Positions 40,006 through 50,667 are shown, numbered from the stretch's first letter. The stretch is 64,000 nt of DNA from an uncultured Caldilineaceae bacterium (GCA_951813625.1 CATOTS010000014.1:62001-126000); one strand, 5' to 3'. Notes: a model not told the origin generated them from the letters alone. A program made the numbers and translations.

Positions 40006-40761
40006 CTAAACTGCCTGCTGCGCCGCAACCGGATAGTCGTCGCGTCGGAAGTAGGAATCTTCCAACGTGTCCTTGCTGCAAGTAACCTCCTCCGTAACCC
40101 AGTGCGTGGCATAGCCGCGACGCCACTGGTCCGACTCATTCCGATGCGACGTGTGGAGTGCCTGGCTGTGGTGAAAGACAATGCCGCCCTTTCTTACCAG
40201 CGCCAGAGACTCCTTCTCCAGGTCGATCAGTTCAGGAGGAGGCACCAGGTTATAGGGCTCTCCCGGCACGGCCTCATGGGGCAGGATGGGGCCCTTGTGC
40301 GACCCATCAATGTAGCGGAGACATCCGTTCTCCGGTGCGACGTCATCCAGAGCGACCCAGGCTGTGATCACATGGTCGCCTGGTTCGATCTGGAAGTAGA
40401 AGTTGTCCTGGTGATAGGGCTTGGCCGAACCGAAACGCGGCGGCTTCATGAAGATTTGATCGCCCGACAGCAACGGCGGCGCGCCGAGCAGCTCTGCTAC
40501 CAATCGCGTCAGGCGCTGATCCATCACGAAGGCCTGAAACTCGCTGCGTTTCAGGAATGGAGTGTCGATCTTACGCGGCGCGGTCTCGCCTTCGGCGGAT
40601 GCGTCAACGACGTAACTGTCGTTGTCTTCCTGCATCTCCTGCAAGCTTACATCCAGCGCGACCTGGGCGATCCGGTCGGCCTCTTCGCGGCCAAAGACGC
40701 CCTCGGCGACCGCCCACCCTTTCTCCCAATAGTGCGTGTAGAGATTCGACTTCATAAGCAA
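40006..40761 (-). CDS. Phytanoyl-CoA dioxygenase (PhyH) family protein
   Basis: PYHQDNFYFQIEPGDHVITAWVALDDVAPENGCLRYIDGSHKGPILPH; FHHSQALHTSHRNES. Confidence 0.92.
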   Translation of the reverse strand: MLMKSNLYTHYWEKGWAVAEGVFGREEADRIAQVALDVSLQEMQEDNDSYVVDASAEGETAPRKIDTPFLKRSEFQAFVMDQRLTRLVAELLGAPPLLSGDQIFMKPPRFGSAKPYHQDNFYFQIEPGDHVITAWVALDDVAPENGCLRYIDGSHKGPILPHEAVPGEPYNLVPPPELIDLEKESLALVRKGGIVFHHSQALHTSHRNESDQWRRGYATHWVTEEVTCSKDTLEDSYFRRDDYPVAAQQAV

Positions 40762-40859
40762 ACTCCTTGACGGTTCGGCGCGTCCTATTCGGTTGTCCTG
40801 GGTCTGATTTCACACAATTATGCCACAAATGTACCGGTTTCCCATTTGTTTGTTTGAAG

Positions 40860-41167
40860 GTAACTACTAAGCCACATACAGCATCTGTCTCGACCAGTGC
40901 TTCATCCCCGCCGCCATTCAGATTATCTGACTGCGTATACAGTTGGCCGCCACCGCGTTGGATAAGCCGCACTGCAGGAATGACGACGTACCGTCGGTGA
41001 GCGATGGTTTTGGAGGGGGGCGTTGCGGGGGGAGTCCCCCCGCACAAGGGAGGGCCGCAGGCCCGACCGTCCCAAAAGCAAGGAGAAAGTAAAGCGGAGT
41101 GAGGAGAGAGAAAACTCCTTCGCTCACCTCATTCAGGGTCACAGACTGATTGCGGCTGAGTAGTTAC
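40860..41167. mobile_element. 308-bp MITE-like element, copy 3
   Basis: GTAACTACTAAGCC...GGCTGAGTAGTTAC flanked by perfect 8-bp duplication GTTTGAAG (40852-40859 and 41168-41175); hairpin module copy E at 41015-41072. Confidence 0.95.
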
Positions 41168-41800
41168 GTTTGAAGAGAGTTCGAGTATACAGATCGTCGA
41201 TTCAACTTGAATTCTGTCGACGTTCCATAGAACTAAAGCCGCCCGCCAAGTCTCTGTAACAGACGAGTGATCGTCTTGCTCACAGCGTCGAACCCCCAAG
41301 TGCATCTTTGACATTGGCATTCAGATCCAGTATTATGCCCGCTGTCCGGCAAGGTGACGGCAGAGAGGTGGCGAGGGCCTGCGTCCTGAATGTACGTCGA
41401 GCAGGGAGGTCGGGCACTCATCAGTTGGTCTCTCTTCCGAGATCCAGTTGACATCTCTAACTCGCAATTCATACAACTTGAGCAGTTCCCCTCTGCGATT
41501 GAGCCTGCAATCCGGTTTTGCGACTCGCAAGATGCCGTCATTTCAAGGAAGTTGCCGGCGGGCTTTGCCGGAGGCTTTTGCGCGGGGCGGGTGAAGGTTG
41601 CCCGTGCGATGATCTGCCGATGCAGGTGTCGATTTCGGACGGTGAACCTGTCGGGAAAGGGGGTGACGGAAAGGAAAGATAGCAGAGGTTAACTCATATT
41701 GAGGCGGCCCAAGTATGGCGCCGCAAATCCATAAGGATTCAGGCAGTGTCCATGTGCGTCCTCACTTGAGCGCACACATAAAGCAAGGAGTACGGTAGTT

Positions 41801-43546
41801 ATGTCGAGAAATCGATGGCAGTTGATAGTGGGCCTCGTGGTGGTCCTCAGCGTCATGCTTTCCGCATGTGTCTCTCCCGAAGCGCCGGCAGGCGACGGTA
41901 TGGCGGCGGAAGAGTCGGGCGACATGATGGACGAGGTGATGCTTCCCGATGACGCGGCTGAAGACCAGATTCTGAATGTCGTTCACGAGGGCGGTTGCGG
42001 CTCGGGCCCCTTCCCCGGCATCGACTATGGCAGCCCGTGTAACTTTGGCCACATGTTCATGCCGCCGTTCCTGGTGGACATCGACGGCAATGTAACGCCC
42101 GGTCTCTTCACGACAGACTGGGAGGTCAACGACGATTTCACCGAGTACATCTTCCACATCCATGACGACGCGGTTTGGTCCGACGGCAAGTCCATCACAG
42201 CCCAGGACGCGCTCGACTGGTGGAACTATATCTTCCACTCCGATCGCAACTCCTGGCCGCGCAACTTCGTCATGGGCGCTGTCGTAGGCATTGATGAATT
42301 TGCCGACGGTCAGACCGAGACGATCGAGGGCCTGACGGCTCTGGACGACAAGACGCTTAAGGTCGAACTGTGGCGCTCCGAGAGTTCGCTGCCGCAGCTG
42401 TGGGGCTTCCGCGAAGCCGCGCCGGCTCGCTTCGACCAGTATGCCGACCTTCTGGATCGGGCCGACGAGTTCGCGAACGCAGGGGAATGGCGCGGCGCAA
42501 TGGCCGAGCGATTCTTCCAGGGTGAGAATGCCGCCGATCTGATCGTCAGCGGTCCGTTCAAGCCGGTACATCTGTCGCCGGAGCCCGACGCCATTTACCG
42601 CTTTGAGCGCAATCCCAACTGGTGGGGCGAACCAACGCTGCTCGACGGCATTGAAGCGACGACAATCCGTGACTTCCAGACCATGCTCCTCATGTTCGAG
42701 AACGAGGAGATCGATATCGCTCTGAACCTGGCTGGTCCGCCCGCGGTGCTCCTGCGCAGTAACCAGCCCGACGTATTCCGCGAGGTTCCGGTTTCGGCCT
42801 TCTGGGCAATGTACTTCCTCACCGAGCAGGAGCCGGTTGACGACGTGAATCTGCGCCGCGCCCTGATGTCGGCCATCGAGTGGGAAAAGGTGGCTGAGAT
42901 TGCGTGGGAAGGAGAACAGGCGCCGAGCAATGCGGGTAGCCCCATGGCGTCGGCCTACCAGTGCTTCGACGCCAATTTCCAACCCTATCCCTTCAATCCG
43001 GAAAGGGCCAAGGAGTTCCTGTCCGAGTCCAAGTACGGGCCCACCGCCGATACGGTTCCCAAGATTCGCATCATGACCGGGGGCAGTGATCCGCCCCGCA
43101 TCCGCGCAGCCCAGATCATTCAGGAGATGTGGCGTGTCAACCTGGGCATAGACGATGTCGAGATTAAGAACGCCGAGTCCGAGTTCGTTGACGGCGAGGG
43201 CCTGGTAGCGATTCAGGTCACCAGTGGCGGTTCCTTCCTGCCGCGGCCTCCCTACCTGCTGGAGGCGATCGCGCACACACGCGGCGGCTCCTACCAGTCC
43301 TGGACCAAGTACACCGAAGAGGGCTGGGACGAGGAGATCGATGCGCTTCTTTCGATGGATCCGGGCAGCGCAGACTACTGCGAGCGCTCGCTTGCCATGC
43401 TTGAGAAGTTCACCGACGCTGCTCTCGTAATCCCGACCGGCTACATCCGCGGTTGGTATCAGGTTCAGCCCTGGGTCGGTGGCTACGGCCAGAGCCGCAT
43501 CAGCTTCTGGCACACGATGACCGAGACCTACCGCAAGGAGCGTTAA
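41801..43546 (+). CDS. Dipeptide/oligopeptide-type ABC substrate-binding lipoprotein (SBP_bac_5)
   Basis: Lipobox MLSACVSP; IFHIHDDAVWSDGKSITAQDALDWW; YRFERNPNWWG. Confidence 0.9.
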   Translation: MSRNRWQLIVGLVVVLSVMLSACVSPEAPAGDGMAAEESGDMMDEVMLPDDAAEDQILNVVHEGGCGSGPFPGIDYGSPCNFGHMFMPPFLVDIDGNVTPGLFTTDWEVNDDFTEYIFHIHDDAVWSDGKSITAQDALDWWNYIFHSDRNSWPRNFVMGAVVGIDEFADGQTETIEGLTALDDKTLKVELWRSESSLPQLWGFREAAPARFDQYADLLDRADEFANAGEWRGAMAERFFQGENAADLIVSGPFKPVHLSPEPDAIYRFERNPNWWGEPTLLDGIEATTIRDFQTMLLMFENEEIDIALNLAGPPAVLLRSNQPDVFREVPVSAFWAMYFLTEQEPVDDVNLRRALMSAIEWEKVAEIAWEGEQAPSNAGSPMASAYQCFDANFQPYPFNPERAKEFLSESKYGPTADTVPKIRIMTGGSDPPRIRAAQIIQEMWRVNLGIDDVEIKNAESEFVDGEGLVAIQVTSGGSFLPRPPYLLEAIAHTRGGSYQSWTKYTEEGWDEEIDALLSMDPGSADYCERSLAMLEKFTDAALVIPTGYIRGWYQVQPWVGGYGQSRISFWHTMTETYRKER

Positions 43547-43657
43547 GGTCACCTTCGAGGCGGCCCTTGAAGCTAGTTCGACCTTCGGTCGCAGAGGGTC
43601 GTTGATGTCGCAGGCAGTGTTTCAGTGTTGCGGCGACATTGCCTGAGAGTCAGATTT

Positions 43658-43695
43658 CAAGAGGGGGAGCCACTGTGGTGGCGTTCCCCCTCTTG
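43658..43695 (+). promoter_or_regulatory. Intercistronic strong hairpin between SBP and permease genes
   Basis: CAAGAGGGGGA-GCCAC-TGTG-GTGGC-GT-TCCCCCTCTTG, 11-bp outer plus 5-bp inner stem. Confidence 0.8.
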
Positions 43696-43853
43696 CAGAA
43701 GCAGGAGAAGAAGGCGGTGCGCCCATCGGTCGCTTCCATGGGCGTGCCGCCGTCCACCCTCTCCACAATGTTGAGGCTGCACGGTTTCGGAGAGGTCCTC
43801 CGGCAAGCGCGGCAAAGAAGACCTGAGATGACTGAAGCAAATAGGACAGAATC

Positions 43854-44801
43854 GTGACTCGCTACGTCACGATGCGGCTGCTGGTCATTATTCCAACGTT
43901 GTTTGCGACGTTGATGATCGTCTTCCTGCTCGGCTACCTTGGCCCGATCGATCCGGTAACCATTCTCCGCTCCCAGTGGGCTGCGCAGGGAATCTTCCTC
44001 AACCAGGAGGAGTTGGCCGATCTTCGCCACCAATACGGCCTTGACCGGCCCTTCTGGGACCAGTTCGGCACCTACATGGGAAATTTGATGCAGGGCAAAT
44101 TCGGCTATTCCTTCGCCGATGCAGCCCCGATCTGGCCGCGCATTGAACGCGCGCTCCCCGTTTCAGGTCAGCTCGCATTGGGCGTCCTGTTCATAATGTT
44201 CTTTATTGGCATCCCCTTAGGCATGATCGCGGCCCGCTTCCACAATACCTGGATCGACTACTCGATTGTCAGCACGAGTCTCTTCTTCTGGTCCATTCCT
44301 GTCTATGTGCTTGTGCCGGTCGTGCTCATCATTGCCGTCCTGTGGCTTGACATCATGAATGTGCCGCGTGGTTGGAAAGGCATGGGACATCCCTCCTACT
44401 ACATTGCTTGCGCCATCATCTCTACACGATCGCTCGTGAGCGTAATTCGCCAGACGCGCGGCGGAATTCTGGAGGTGTTGCAGAATGACTATGTCAGGAC
44501 AGCACGAGCAAAGGGCCTGACGGAGGTCAAGGTGATGGTCCGCCACGTGGCCCGCAACGCACTTATTCCCGTAGTCACGTCTTTGGGGCTTCTCGTCGAC
44601 GACTTCATGTGGGGGGCGGTTTTTCTCGAACTTGCCTTCAACCTGCCCGGGCTTGGCCGGCTCTTCCAGCAGGGCCTGGCGGGCCGCGACTTCAACATGA
44701 TTAACGGTGTCGTGCTCTTTACCGCCGGGTTGACAATGGCGATCAATCTTATCGTGGACCTCGTCTATCCCTTCCTGGACCCACGCGTCGCCTATGATTA
44801 G
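43854..44801 (+). CDS. ABC transporter permease (DppB-like)
   Basis: LRHQYGLDRPFWDQFGTYMGNLMQGKFGYSF; RTARAKGLTEVKVMVRHVARNALIPVVTSLG. Confidence 0.95.
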   Translation: MTRYVTMRLLVIIPTLFATLMIVFLLGYLGPIDPVTILRSQWAAQGIFLNQEELADLRHQYGLDRPFWDQFGTYMGNLMQGKFGYSFADAAPIWPRIERALPVSGQLALGVLFIMFFIGIPLGMIAARFHNTWIDYSIVSTSLFFWSIPVYVLVPVVLIIAVLWLDIMNVPRGWKGMGHPSYYIACAIISTRSLVSVIRQTRGGILEVLQNDYVRTARAKGLTEVKVMVRHVARNALIPVVTSLGLLVDDFMWGAVFLELAFNLPGLGRLFQQGLAGRDFNMINGVVLFTAGLTMAINLIVDLVYPFLDPRVAYD

Positions 44802-44911
44802 GCTGGCCGCCCGCCCGTCAGGATTGCGAGAGCATTGATTTCGGACTGCGCGGTCAGATATCCCGGCTGCGGAGGAGCAAGCCGGATGCGCAGACATTAC
44901 AGGACGATGGA

Positions 44912-45895
44912 ATGGCTCAAGAGGACGCGAGCAGCACGGCCAAACTGCAGCTGGAACTAGAAGCGCAGAACCTTAAGACACGCGGGCTGTGGACCGATGC
45001 CTTCAAGCGCTTGATCCGCAACCGCCTCTCGATGGTCGGGCTCTTCATCTTTGTGCTGCTCTTCATCACTGCCATTTTTGGTCCATACATCGCTCCCTAC
45101 CCCTATATGCTCCAGAACCTGGACAGAGTTGCCGAGGGACCGAGCATTGACTACCTGCTGGGCACCGACGATCTCGGTCGAGACATGTTCAGTCGAATCC
45201 TGTGGGGGGCCCGAACCGCCGGTATCGTCGCCATCATCTCCACAACGTTCAGCCTGATACTGGGCATCGTTCTGGGGGGACTGGCCGCCTACATGGGGAG
45301 CTGGGCCGACTGGATCATCAGCCGGGCGGTCGACGTGACGATGTCGATTCCGCAACTCCTGTTCGCATCGCTGATGGCTGCCACATTCAGAAAGCCGGTG
45401 GCAGACTGGGTGGACACGATGTACGCCAGGACCGGTCTGGGGTTTTTCGCCACGCCAACCTATGTGGATTTGATTGTGGTCTTTGGCGCCCTTGCGTTGA
45501 TCCAGTGGCCGGCCTATGCTCGAATGATCAGGGGACAGATTCTATCGCTGCGCGAAAAGGAGTTTGTCGAGGCGGCACGCGCCGTGGGCGTCGGCCAGGT
45601 CAAGGTCCTGCTCAAACATCTGATACCCAACGCGCTGGGTCCGCTGATTGTTTTGGTCACCTTCGGCTTCGGCGGCGCGATTGTGGCCGAATCCGGTCTG
45701 AGTTTTCTGGGCGTTGGCGTGCAGCCCCCGCAGGCCAGTTGGGGGGCCATGATCAACGACAACCAGCTGAGCTGGCGCTACCGGCCCTGGCTGGTAGCGG
45801 TGCCTGGACTCACGATTGCCATCGTCTCTGTGGGAATCAATTTCCTGGGCGACGGCCTCAACGATGCTCTGAATCCGCGCCAGGCCGATTCATGA
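44912..45895 (+). CDS. ABC transporter permease (DppC-like)
   Basis: LLGTDDLGRDMFSRILWGART; EFVEAARAVGVGQVKVLLKHLIPNALGPLIV; SGLSFLGVGVQPPQASWGAMI. Confidence 0.95.
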   Translation: MAQEDASSTAKLQLELEAQNLKTRGLWTDAFKRLIRNRLSMVGLFIFVLLFITAIFGPYIAPYPYMLQNLDRVAEGPSIDYLLGTDDLGRDMFSRILWGARTAGIVAIISTTFSLILGIVLGGLAAYMGSWADWIISRAVDVTMSIPQLLFASLMAATFRKPVADWVDTMYARTGLGFFATPTYVDLIVVFGALALIQWPAYARMIRGQILSLREKEFVEAARAVGVGQVKVLLKHLIPNALGPLIVLVTFGFGGAIVAESGLSFLGVGVQPPQASWGAMINDNQLSWRYRPWLVAVPGLTIAIVSVGINFLGDGLNDALNPRQADS

Positions 45896-45938
45896 GTGCT
45901 TTCCCTTTTCTTGTTGTATTCTAGGGCGCCCTACCAAA

Positions 45939-46574
45939 ATGCGGATTGCGATTGAGCAAGAGATTCGAGAATTGGCTAAACGTCATCTCTCGAATCTGCA
46001 GCATAAGATATCCGACCGAATTGAGGAGATGAAGAAGGATGACAAATCCCATTTCCTCATCTATCGCGTCTTGGGAGTTTCGACAGAGGAAGGCAATCTC
46101 ATCGACGTGTATCAGAACAAGGGACGTTTCCTCTACAATACCGCGGGCAGGTTTCTGGAGGAGGCGACAAAGCTTTGTTTTCGAGCAAAGTATTCAGACT
46201 CAGGAAGCTTAAGGATTCCGAATACCAAAGGAAGTCGCCCTCAGAGTTTCGAGGTAGATTGTCTTGTCGGTCTTGATGCCATCGAAATAAAGTGGCGCGA
46301 CGCGACCACGGATGGTGATCACATTGCCAAAGAACACACTCGCATTTCGACTATTGCCGATGCCGGCTATACTCCCATTCGAGTCATGTTCTACTATCCA
46401 AATCGAAGGCAGGCTATTCGTATACAGGAGACCCTGTCCACGCTTTACAAAGGACTAGGTGGACAATACTATTTTGGAGATTCTGCTTGGGACTACGTCT
46501 ACAATCGAACCGAAATCGACCTTAGGGCGATTCTTGAATTGCTTGCAGATGAAAACACAATCAGGTCGAAATGA
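45939..46574 (+). CDS. ApaLI-like type II restriction endonuclease
   Basis: FEVDCLVGLDAIEIKWRDATTDGDHIAKEHTRI...GYTPIRVMFYYPNRRQAIRIQ recalled as the ApaLI-family pattern; ATGA overlap with the methyltransferase. Confidence 0.82.
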   Translation: MRIAIEQEIRELAKRHLSNLQHKISDRIEEMKKDDKSHFLIYRVLGVSTEEGNLIDVYQNKGRFLYNTAGRFLEEATKLCFRAKYSDSGSLRIPNTKGSRPQSFEVDCLVGLDAIEIKWRDATTDGDHIAKEHTRISTIADAGYTPIRVMFYYPNRRQAIRIQETLSTLYKGLGGQYYFGDSAWDYVYNRTEIDLRAILELLADENTIRSK

Positions 46575-47812
46575 TTACACAACTTTATCAGGGTGACTGT
46601 TTGGAAGTAATTCGCAACATACAATCCGACAGCATCCACTTGGTCTATCTAGACCCGCCCTTCTTTACTCAGAAAACACATCGGATGACAACAAGAGATC
46701 GAACATCGGAATTCTCTTTTGACGACGTCTGGTCGTCACATTTCGAATATGCCGAATTCCTGTATGAGCGGTTGAGCGAGATCAAACGCGTCATGCACTC
46801 CTCTGCAGCAATCTTTTTCCATTGTGATCGGAACGCCTCACACATTGTTCGGCTTCTCTTAGATGAGCAGTTTGGCCCAGAGAACTTTCGGTCGGAGATA
46901 ATTTGGCATTTCAGGCGATGGTCAAGTGTCCAGAAGAAGCTCCTTCCCGCGCACCAAACGATATTCTTTTACACGAAGTCTGACACGTACAAATTCAACA
47001 CAGTTTATGAAGACTATTCGTCTGCCACAAACGTTGATCAGATCCTACAACGCCGCAAACGTGATGCGTATGGCAAGACTGTCTATGATCGGGACGAAAG
47101 TGGGGACTTCATTCCCTCCGGAACGAAGAAGGGAGTTCCTCTCAGCGATGTTTGGCAAATACCTTATCTGAATCCAAAGGCGAGAGAAAGGGTCGGTTAT
47201 CCAACCCAAAAGCCCGTTCGTCTTCTCGAGCGGATAATCCACATAGCTTCAAACGAGAATGACTTTGTCCTCGATCCCTTCTGCGGTAGTGGAACCGCGT
47301 TGGTTGCTGCAACTCTCGCTAATCGTCATTCTATCGGCATCGACATCTCGCGTGACGCAATCGAGATCGCACGAAGGAGACTTGCAAAGCCTATAAAATC
47401 TGATTCGCATTTGTTGAATTCGGGACGCGACGCACGTAGACTGGCAGACAAAGAAGCGTTGGCCCTATTGAAAGGGCTGGAAGTTGTGCCCGTACATCGA
47501 AACAAGGGAATCGACGCCTTTCTAAAAGGCGATATAGATGGCCGACTTATCCCTATCCGTGTTCAGCGTCTCAATGAGACTATTCCTGAGGCTGCCGCCC
47601 TTTTGTACAGAGCTGGCAAAACGAAGGGAGCGCCCCTAATGTTTCTGATCGCGATTCAACAAGGTGGCTACTTCTCGTTCGCTGAAGAACTCCCTTCAGA
47701 AATTCGCGTTATACATGGGCCTGCTCTAGCCGTTACGAAATCTTTCGAAGAATTCAAGCTCTCTCATCAGGAGGTGAATTCTCACGGAAATTTGGAGGAT
47801 CTCGATCTTTGA
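46571..47812 (+). CDS. Site-specific DNA methyltransferase (N6A/N4C, DPPF type) with C-terminal extension
   Basis: VYLDPPFFTQKTH (motif IV), FVLDPFCGSGTALVAATLANRHSIGIDIS (motif I). Confidence 0.93.
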   Translation: MITQLYQGDCLEVIRNIQSDSIHLVYLDPPFFTQKTHRMTTRDRTSEFSFDDVWSSHFEYAEFLYERLSEIKRVMHSSAAIFFHCDRNASHIVRLLLDEQFGPENFRSEIIWHFRRWSSVQKKLLPAHQTIFFYTKSDTYKFNTVYEDYSSATNVDQILQRRKRDAYGKTVYDRDESGDFIPSGTKKGVPLSDVWQIPYLNPKARERVGYPTQKPVRLLERIIHIASNENDFVLDPFCGSGTALVAATLANRHSIGIDISRDAIEIARRRLAKPIKSDSHLLNSGRDARRLADKEALALLKGLEVVPVHRNKGIDAFLKGDIDGRLIPIRVQRLNETIPEAAALLYRAGKTKGAPLMFLIAIQQGGYFSFAEELPSEIRVIHGPALAVTKSFEEFKLSHQEVNSHGNLEDLDL

Positions 47813-47893
47813 GGGTGATCATGTGCAAGGTGTGACCTGCCTTTAGAACTACAGTTGGCCGACCACGATGCGAATTGAAGAGAAGAGGTGCCC

Positions 47894-48361
47894 ATGTACG
47901 ATTGGACTGTGCTCAACCAGGCCGTCAGCGCTGCGCTGAACGCAGGACGCGTCGGCACGCCCGTCTTTGTCCGCTGGACAGCCTCGGTCGCCCATACCCA
48001 AGAGGAGCTCAGGCCGATCCTCGTCGACATGGGCGGATTCACAGATCTTTGGCTTGCATCCACTAAGCTGAGGTTGTACGCCGCCGGCGCGGAATCCCGC
48101 GGGCACCTGTCGCTGGCCCTTGACTATGTCAACGGCAGTGCCGCGCTGCTTGCGATCGCACTGGCGCATGGCAGTCCCAGCATGGACCTTGCCGTCTATG
48201 GTTCGGACGGCGCCATTTACCACAGCGACTCACTGGCTCTTCCTCGACGGTACTCTGCCGCTGAACAGTCAGTCTCAACGGCGTCGCCCGAATTGCTGGC
48301 TGCACTCGACAGCTCGTTGGCAGCCAATCAGCCCGTTTCCCTGTCCGGGCAAGGAGGCTGA
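47894..48361 (+). CDS. Hypothetical protein, translationally coupled to the following oxidoreductase
   Basis: MYDWTVLNQAVSAALNAGRVGTPVFVRW...; stop overlaps the next start (TGATG). Confidence 0.6.
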   Translation: MYDWTVLNQAVSAALNAGRVGTPVFVRWTASVAHTQEELRPILVDMGGFTDLWLASTKLRLYAAGAESRGHLSLALDYVNGSAALLAIALAHGSPSMDLAVYGSDGAIYHSDSLALPRRYSAAEQSVSTASPELLAALDSSLAANQPVSLSGQGG

Positions 48362-49524
48362 TGATGTCCGCTCAGCAGTTTGGTGTCTTACTGGTCTCGG
48401 GCAGGCTGACCCACCAGGAAAACTACGCGCTGGATCTGCGCGACGACCCTCGTTGCATCGTTGTGGGCCTCACCGACGAAGCAGATGTCGACCCCGAACG
48501 CGTGCAGCTCAACCGCCAATTCGCTGACGATATGGAAGTCCCCTACTGGCCTGATCTGGATGAGGCGCTGGACAGAGAGGATGTCCACATCGTCTCGATC
48601 TGCGCCGAGCCCGAACGCCGCGGCCGTATCGCCGCCCTCTGCGCCGACGCCGGCAAGCACGTATACGTCGACAAGCCGATGACGCCCTACCTGGCCGCTG
48701 CCGACGCCGCAGTTGCGGCGGTTGAACGGGCCGGCGTCCGCAGCCAGATGTTCAGCTCCAATCATCAGGCCTGGGTGAAGCAGGCTATCCAGGTTGTTGC
48801 GTCGGGGGAGCTGGGCGACCTCGTGGCGATCCACGTCGACAATCTCTTTGCCAAGGGGCCGAGCGGGACGGCTGCGCTGGGCAAGCCGCGCCAGGCCGTC
48901 TATCCGCCCATTATCTCCAATTTCGTCGATACCAAAGCAGAGCTGTACGCCATGGGCGTTTACGCGCTGGGATTGGTCCGCCTGATTACCGGGCTCGAGG
49001 TGGAGACTGTATACGGAAACACCGCCAACTACTTCTTCGCGGCCCACCAAAGCCACAATGTCGAGGACTTCGGTTTTCTCTCCATGACGTTGGAGGGCGG
49101 TGCGACCGCCACCATCACCGGGGGTCGCGTCGGCTGGACCAGCCACCCTGCCGGCGGCGTCAATCAACTCTATCTGATCGGCACGCGCGGCTCCCTGCTG
49201 GTCGACGCCAACCGGCCGCGGCTGGAAATTTACAATTCAGATCCACCCTGGACGCCGCCGCCTGTCAACCCACGCGATCCGATGGGCTTTTGGCGTACTG
49301 CGCAGGAGGACGTCAACGCCCAGCCCAAGCGAACGCTTGTCCCCTTCTCCAATGTGCTGGACAGCAGGTCGGACGCCAGCCACTTTATCGACTGCATTGT
49401 CGAAGGGCGTGAGAGTGGGATGAACGTGCGCGAGGCCGCCATGCTGACCGAGATTCTGCTGGCTGGCTATATGTCCGCCGCCGAGGGGCGGGTCGTGCCG
49501 CTGCCGCTGCCGCGCGACGCCTGA
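48361..49524 (+). CDS. Gfo/Idh/MocA-family oxidoreductase
   Basis: VHIVSICAEPERRGRIAALCADAGKHVYVDKPMTP. Confidence 0.88.
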   Translation: MMSAQQFGVLLVSGRLTHQENYALDLRDDPRCIVVGLTDEADVDPERVQLNRQFADDMEVPYWPDLDEALDREDVHIVSICAEPERRGRIAALCADAGKHVYVDKPMTPYLAAADAAVAAVERAGVRSQMFSSNHQAWVKQAIQVVASGELGDLVAIHVDNLFAKGPSGTAALGKPRQAVYPPIISNFVDTKAELYAMGVYALGLVRLITGLEVETVYGNTANYFFAAHQSHNVEDFGFLSMTLEGGATATITGGRVGWTSHPAGGVNQLYLIGTRGSLLVDANRPRLEIYNSDPPWTPPPVNPRDPMGFWRTAQEDVNAQPKRTLVPFSNVLDSRSDASHFIDCIVEGRESGMNVREAAMLTEILLAGYMSAAEGRVVPLPLPRDA

Positions 49525-49613
49525 CGGGGCAGCATGAGAGAATTTACTCCGACATCACGGCAATAGTGAGAAACCCGGACTTGACCTAGACTCGCCACCG
49601 AGAGGGGCCGCCG

Positions 49614-50663
49614 ATGACACATTCAATTCGCCATTCAGCCAGCTATCTCCAAAGGGTCAGCCGCAACCTCTTCATGGCTGCTGGGACCCCCGAAGACATT
49701 GCAGAGAACGTTGCGGAGATTCTTATCGGCGCAAACCTCGCCGGCCACGACTCCCACGGCGTACAGTTCGTCCCCATGTATCTCGATCGAATCGAGGCCG
49801 GCGACATCGCGCCTTCGGCCTACCCCGAAATCGTGCGCGAGACTTCGACAACGATGCACGTGGACGGGCACTTGGGTTTCGGCCACCACATGAGCCGCCA
49901 GGCGATGGAGTGGGCCATCGGCAAGGCCAGAAGCTCCGCGGTCTGCTGCGTCACTTTTGAGAACACGACCCATATCGGCCGGCTGGGGGAGTATGCCGAG
50001 CAGGCCGCCGCGGCCGGTTGCGTCACAGTCATCACTCTGGGCTGGGCCGGCTCGGGTGGAACACAGGTTGTCCCTTTCGGAGGCGCGAGCCCCGCTCTTG
50101 GAACCAACCCGATTGCGGTAGGCTTCCCCACCGGCGACGACACCCCCTTCGTCATCGACTTTGCCACCAGCGTGATTGCCGGCGGCAAGGCGCTGGTCGC
50201 CCGGAGCAAGGGTGCGGACCTCCCCCCCGGCGCCGCCGTCGATAAGGAGGGTCGACCGAGTACCGATCCGAGTGTCTACTTCGATGGGGGCTCGCTATTG
50301 CCCTTCGGCGGCCACAAAGGCTATGCGCTCTCGCTGTACTTCAGTCTCATGGGCGGGCTGGCCGGTGGTTTCGGCAACGAAGCGACGGCCATGTCGGGCC
50401 TCTTCATGCAGGTCTACGACGTGGCCGCATTTTCGCCTCTCGAAGAATATCGCCGCCAGGTCCGCACTGTTCTGGATGCAGTAAAGGCGACGCCGCCGGC
50501 GCCTGGTTTTGATGAGGTCCTGGTTCCGGGAGATTTCGAGAGCCGTTCGCGGCAGCAGCGACTTGCCGAGGGCATCGAAGTGCCGGAGGATACTTTTGGC
50601 AAGGTCGAAGCATGGGCGGAAAAGCTGAGTGTCTCACTCGATCGCGAAGATGGGGAGGAGTAA
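49614..50663 (+). CDS. Ldh-family (malate/L-lactate dehydrogenase-like) oxidoreductase
   Basis: GHDSHGVQFVPMYLDRIEAG; GTNPIAVGFPTGDDTPFVIDFATSVIAGGK; LLPFGGHKGYALS. Confidence 0.92.
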   Translation: MTHSIRHSASYLQRVSRNLFMAAGTPEDIAENVAEILIGANLAGHDSHGVQFVPMYLDRIEAGDIAPSAYPEIVRETSTTMHVDGHLGFGHHMSRQAMEWAIGKARSSAVCCVTFENTTHIGRLGEYAEQAAAAGCVTVITLGWAGSGGTQVVPFGGASPALGTNPIAVGFPTGDDTPFVIDFATSVIAGGKALVARSKGADLPPGAAVDKEGRPSTDPSVYFDGGSLLPFGGHKGYALSLYFSLMGGLAGGFGNEATAMSGLFMQVYDVAAFSPLEEYRRQVRTVLDAVKATPPAPGFDEVLVPGDFESRSRQQRLAEGIEVPEDTFGKVEAWAEKLSVSLDREDGEE

Positions 50664-50667
50664 AGAG

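Noticed and set aside
41762-43552. 596-aa minus-strand ORF opposite the Dpp-type SBP
   Set aside because: Antisense ORF of a GC-rich gene; the plus strand has clear SBP features and a lipobox.
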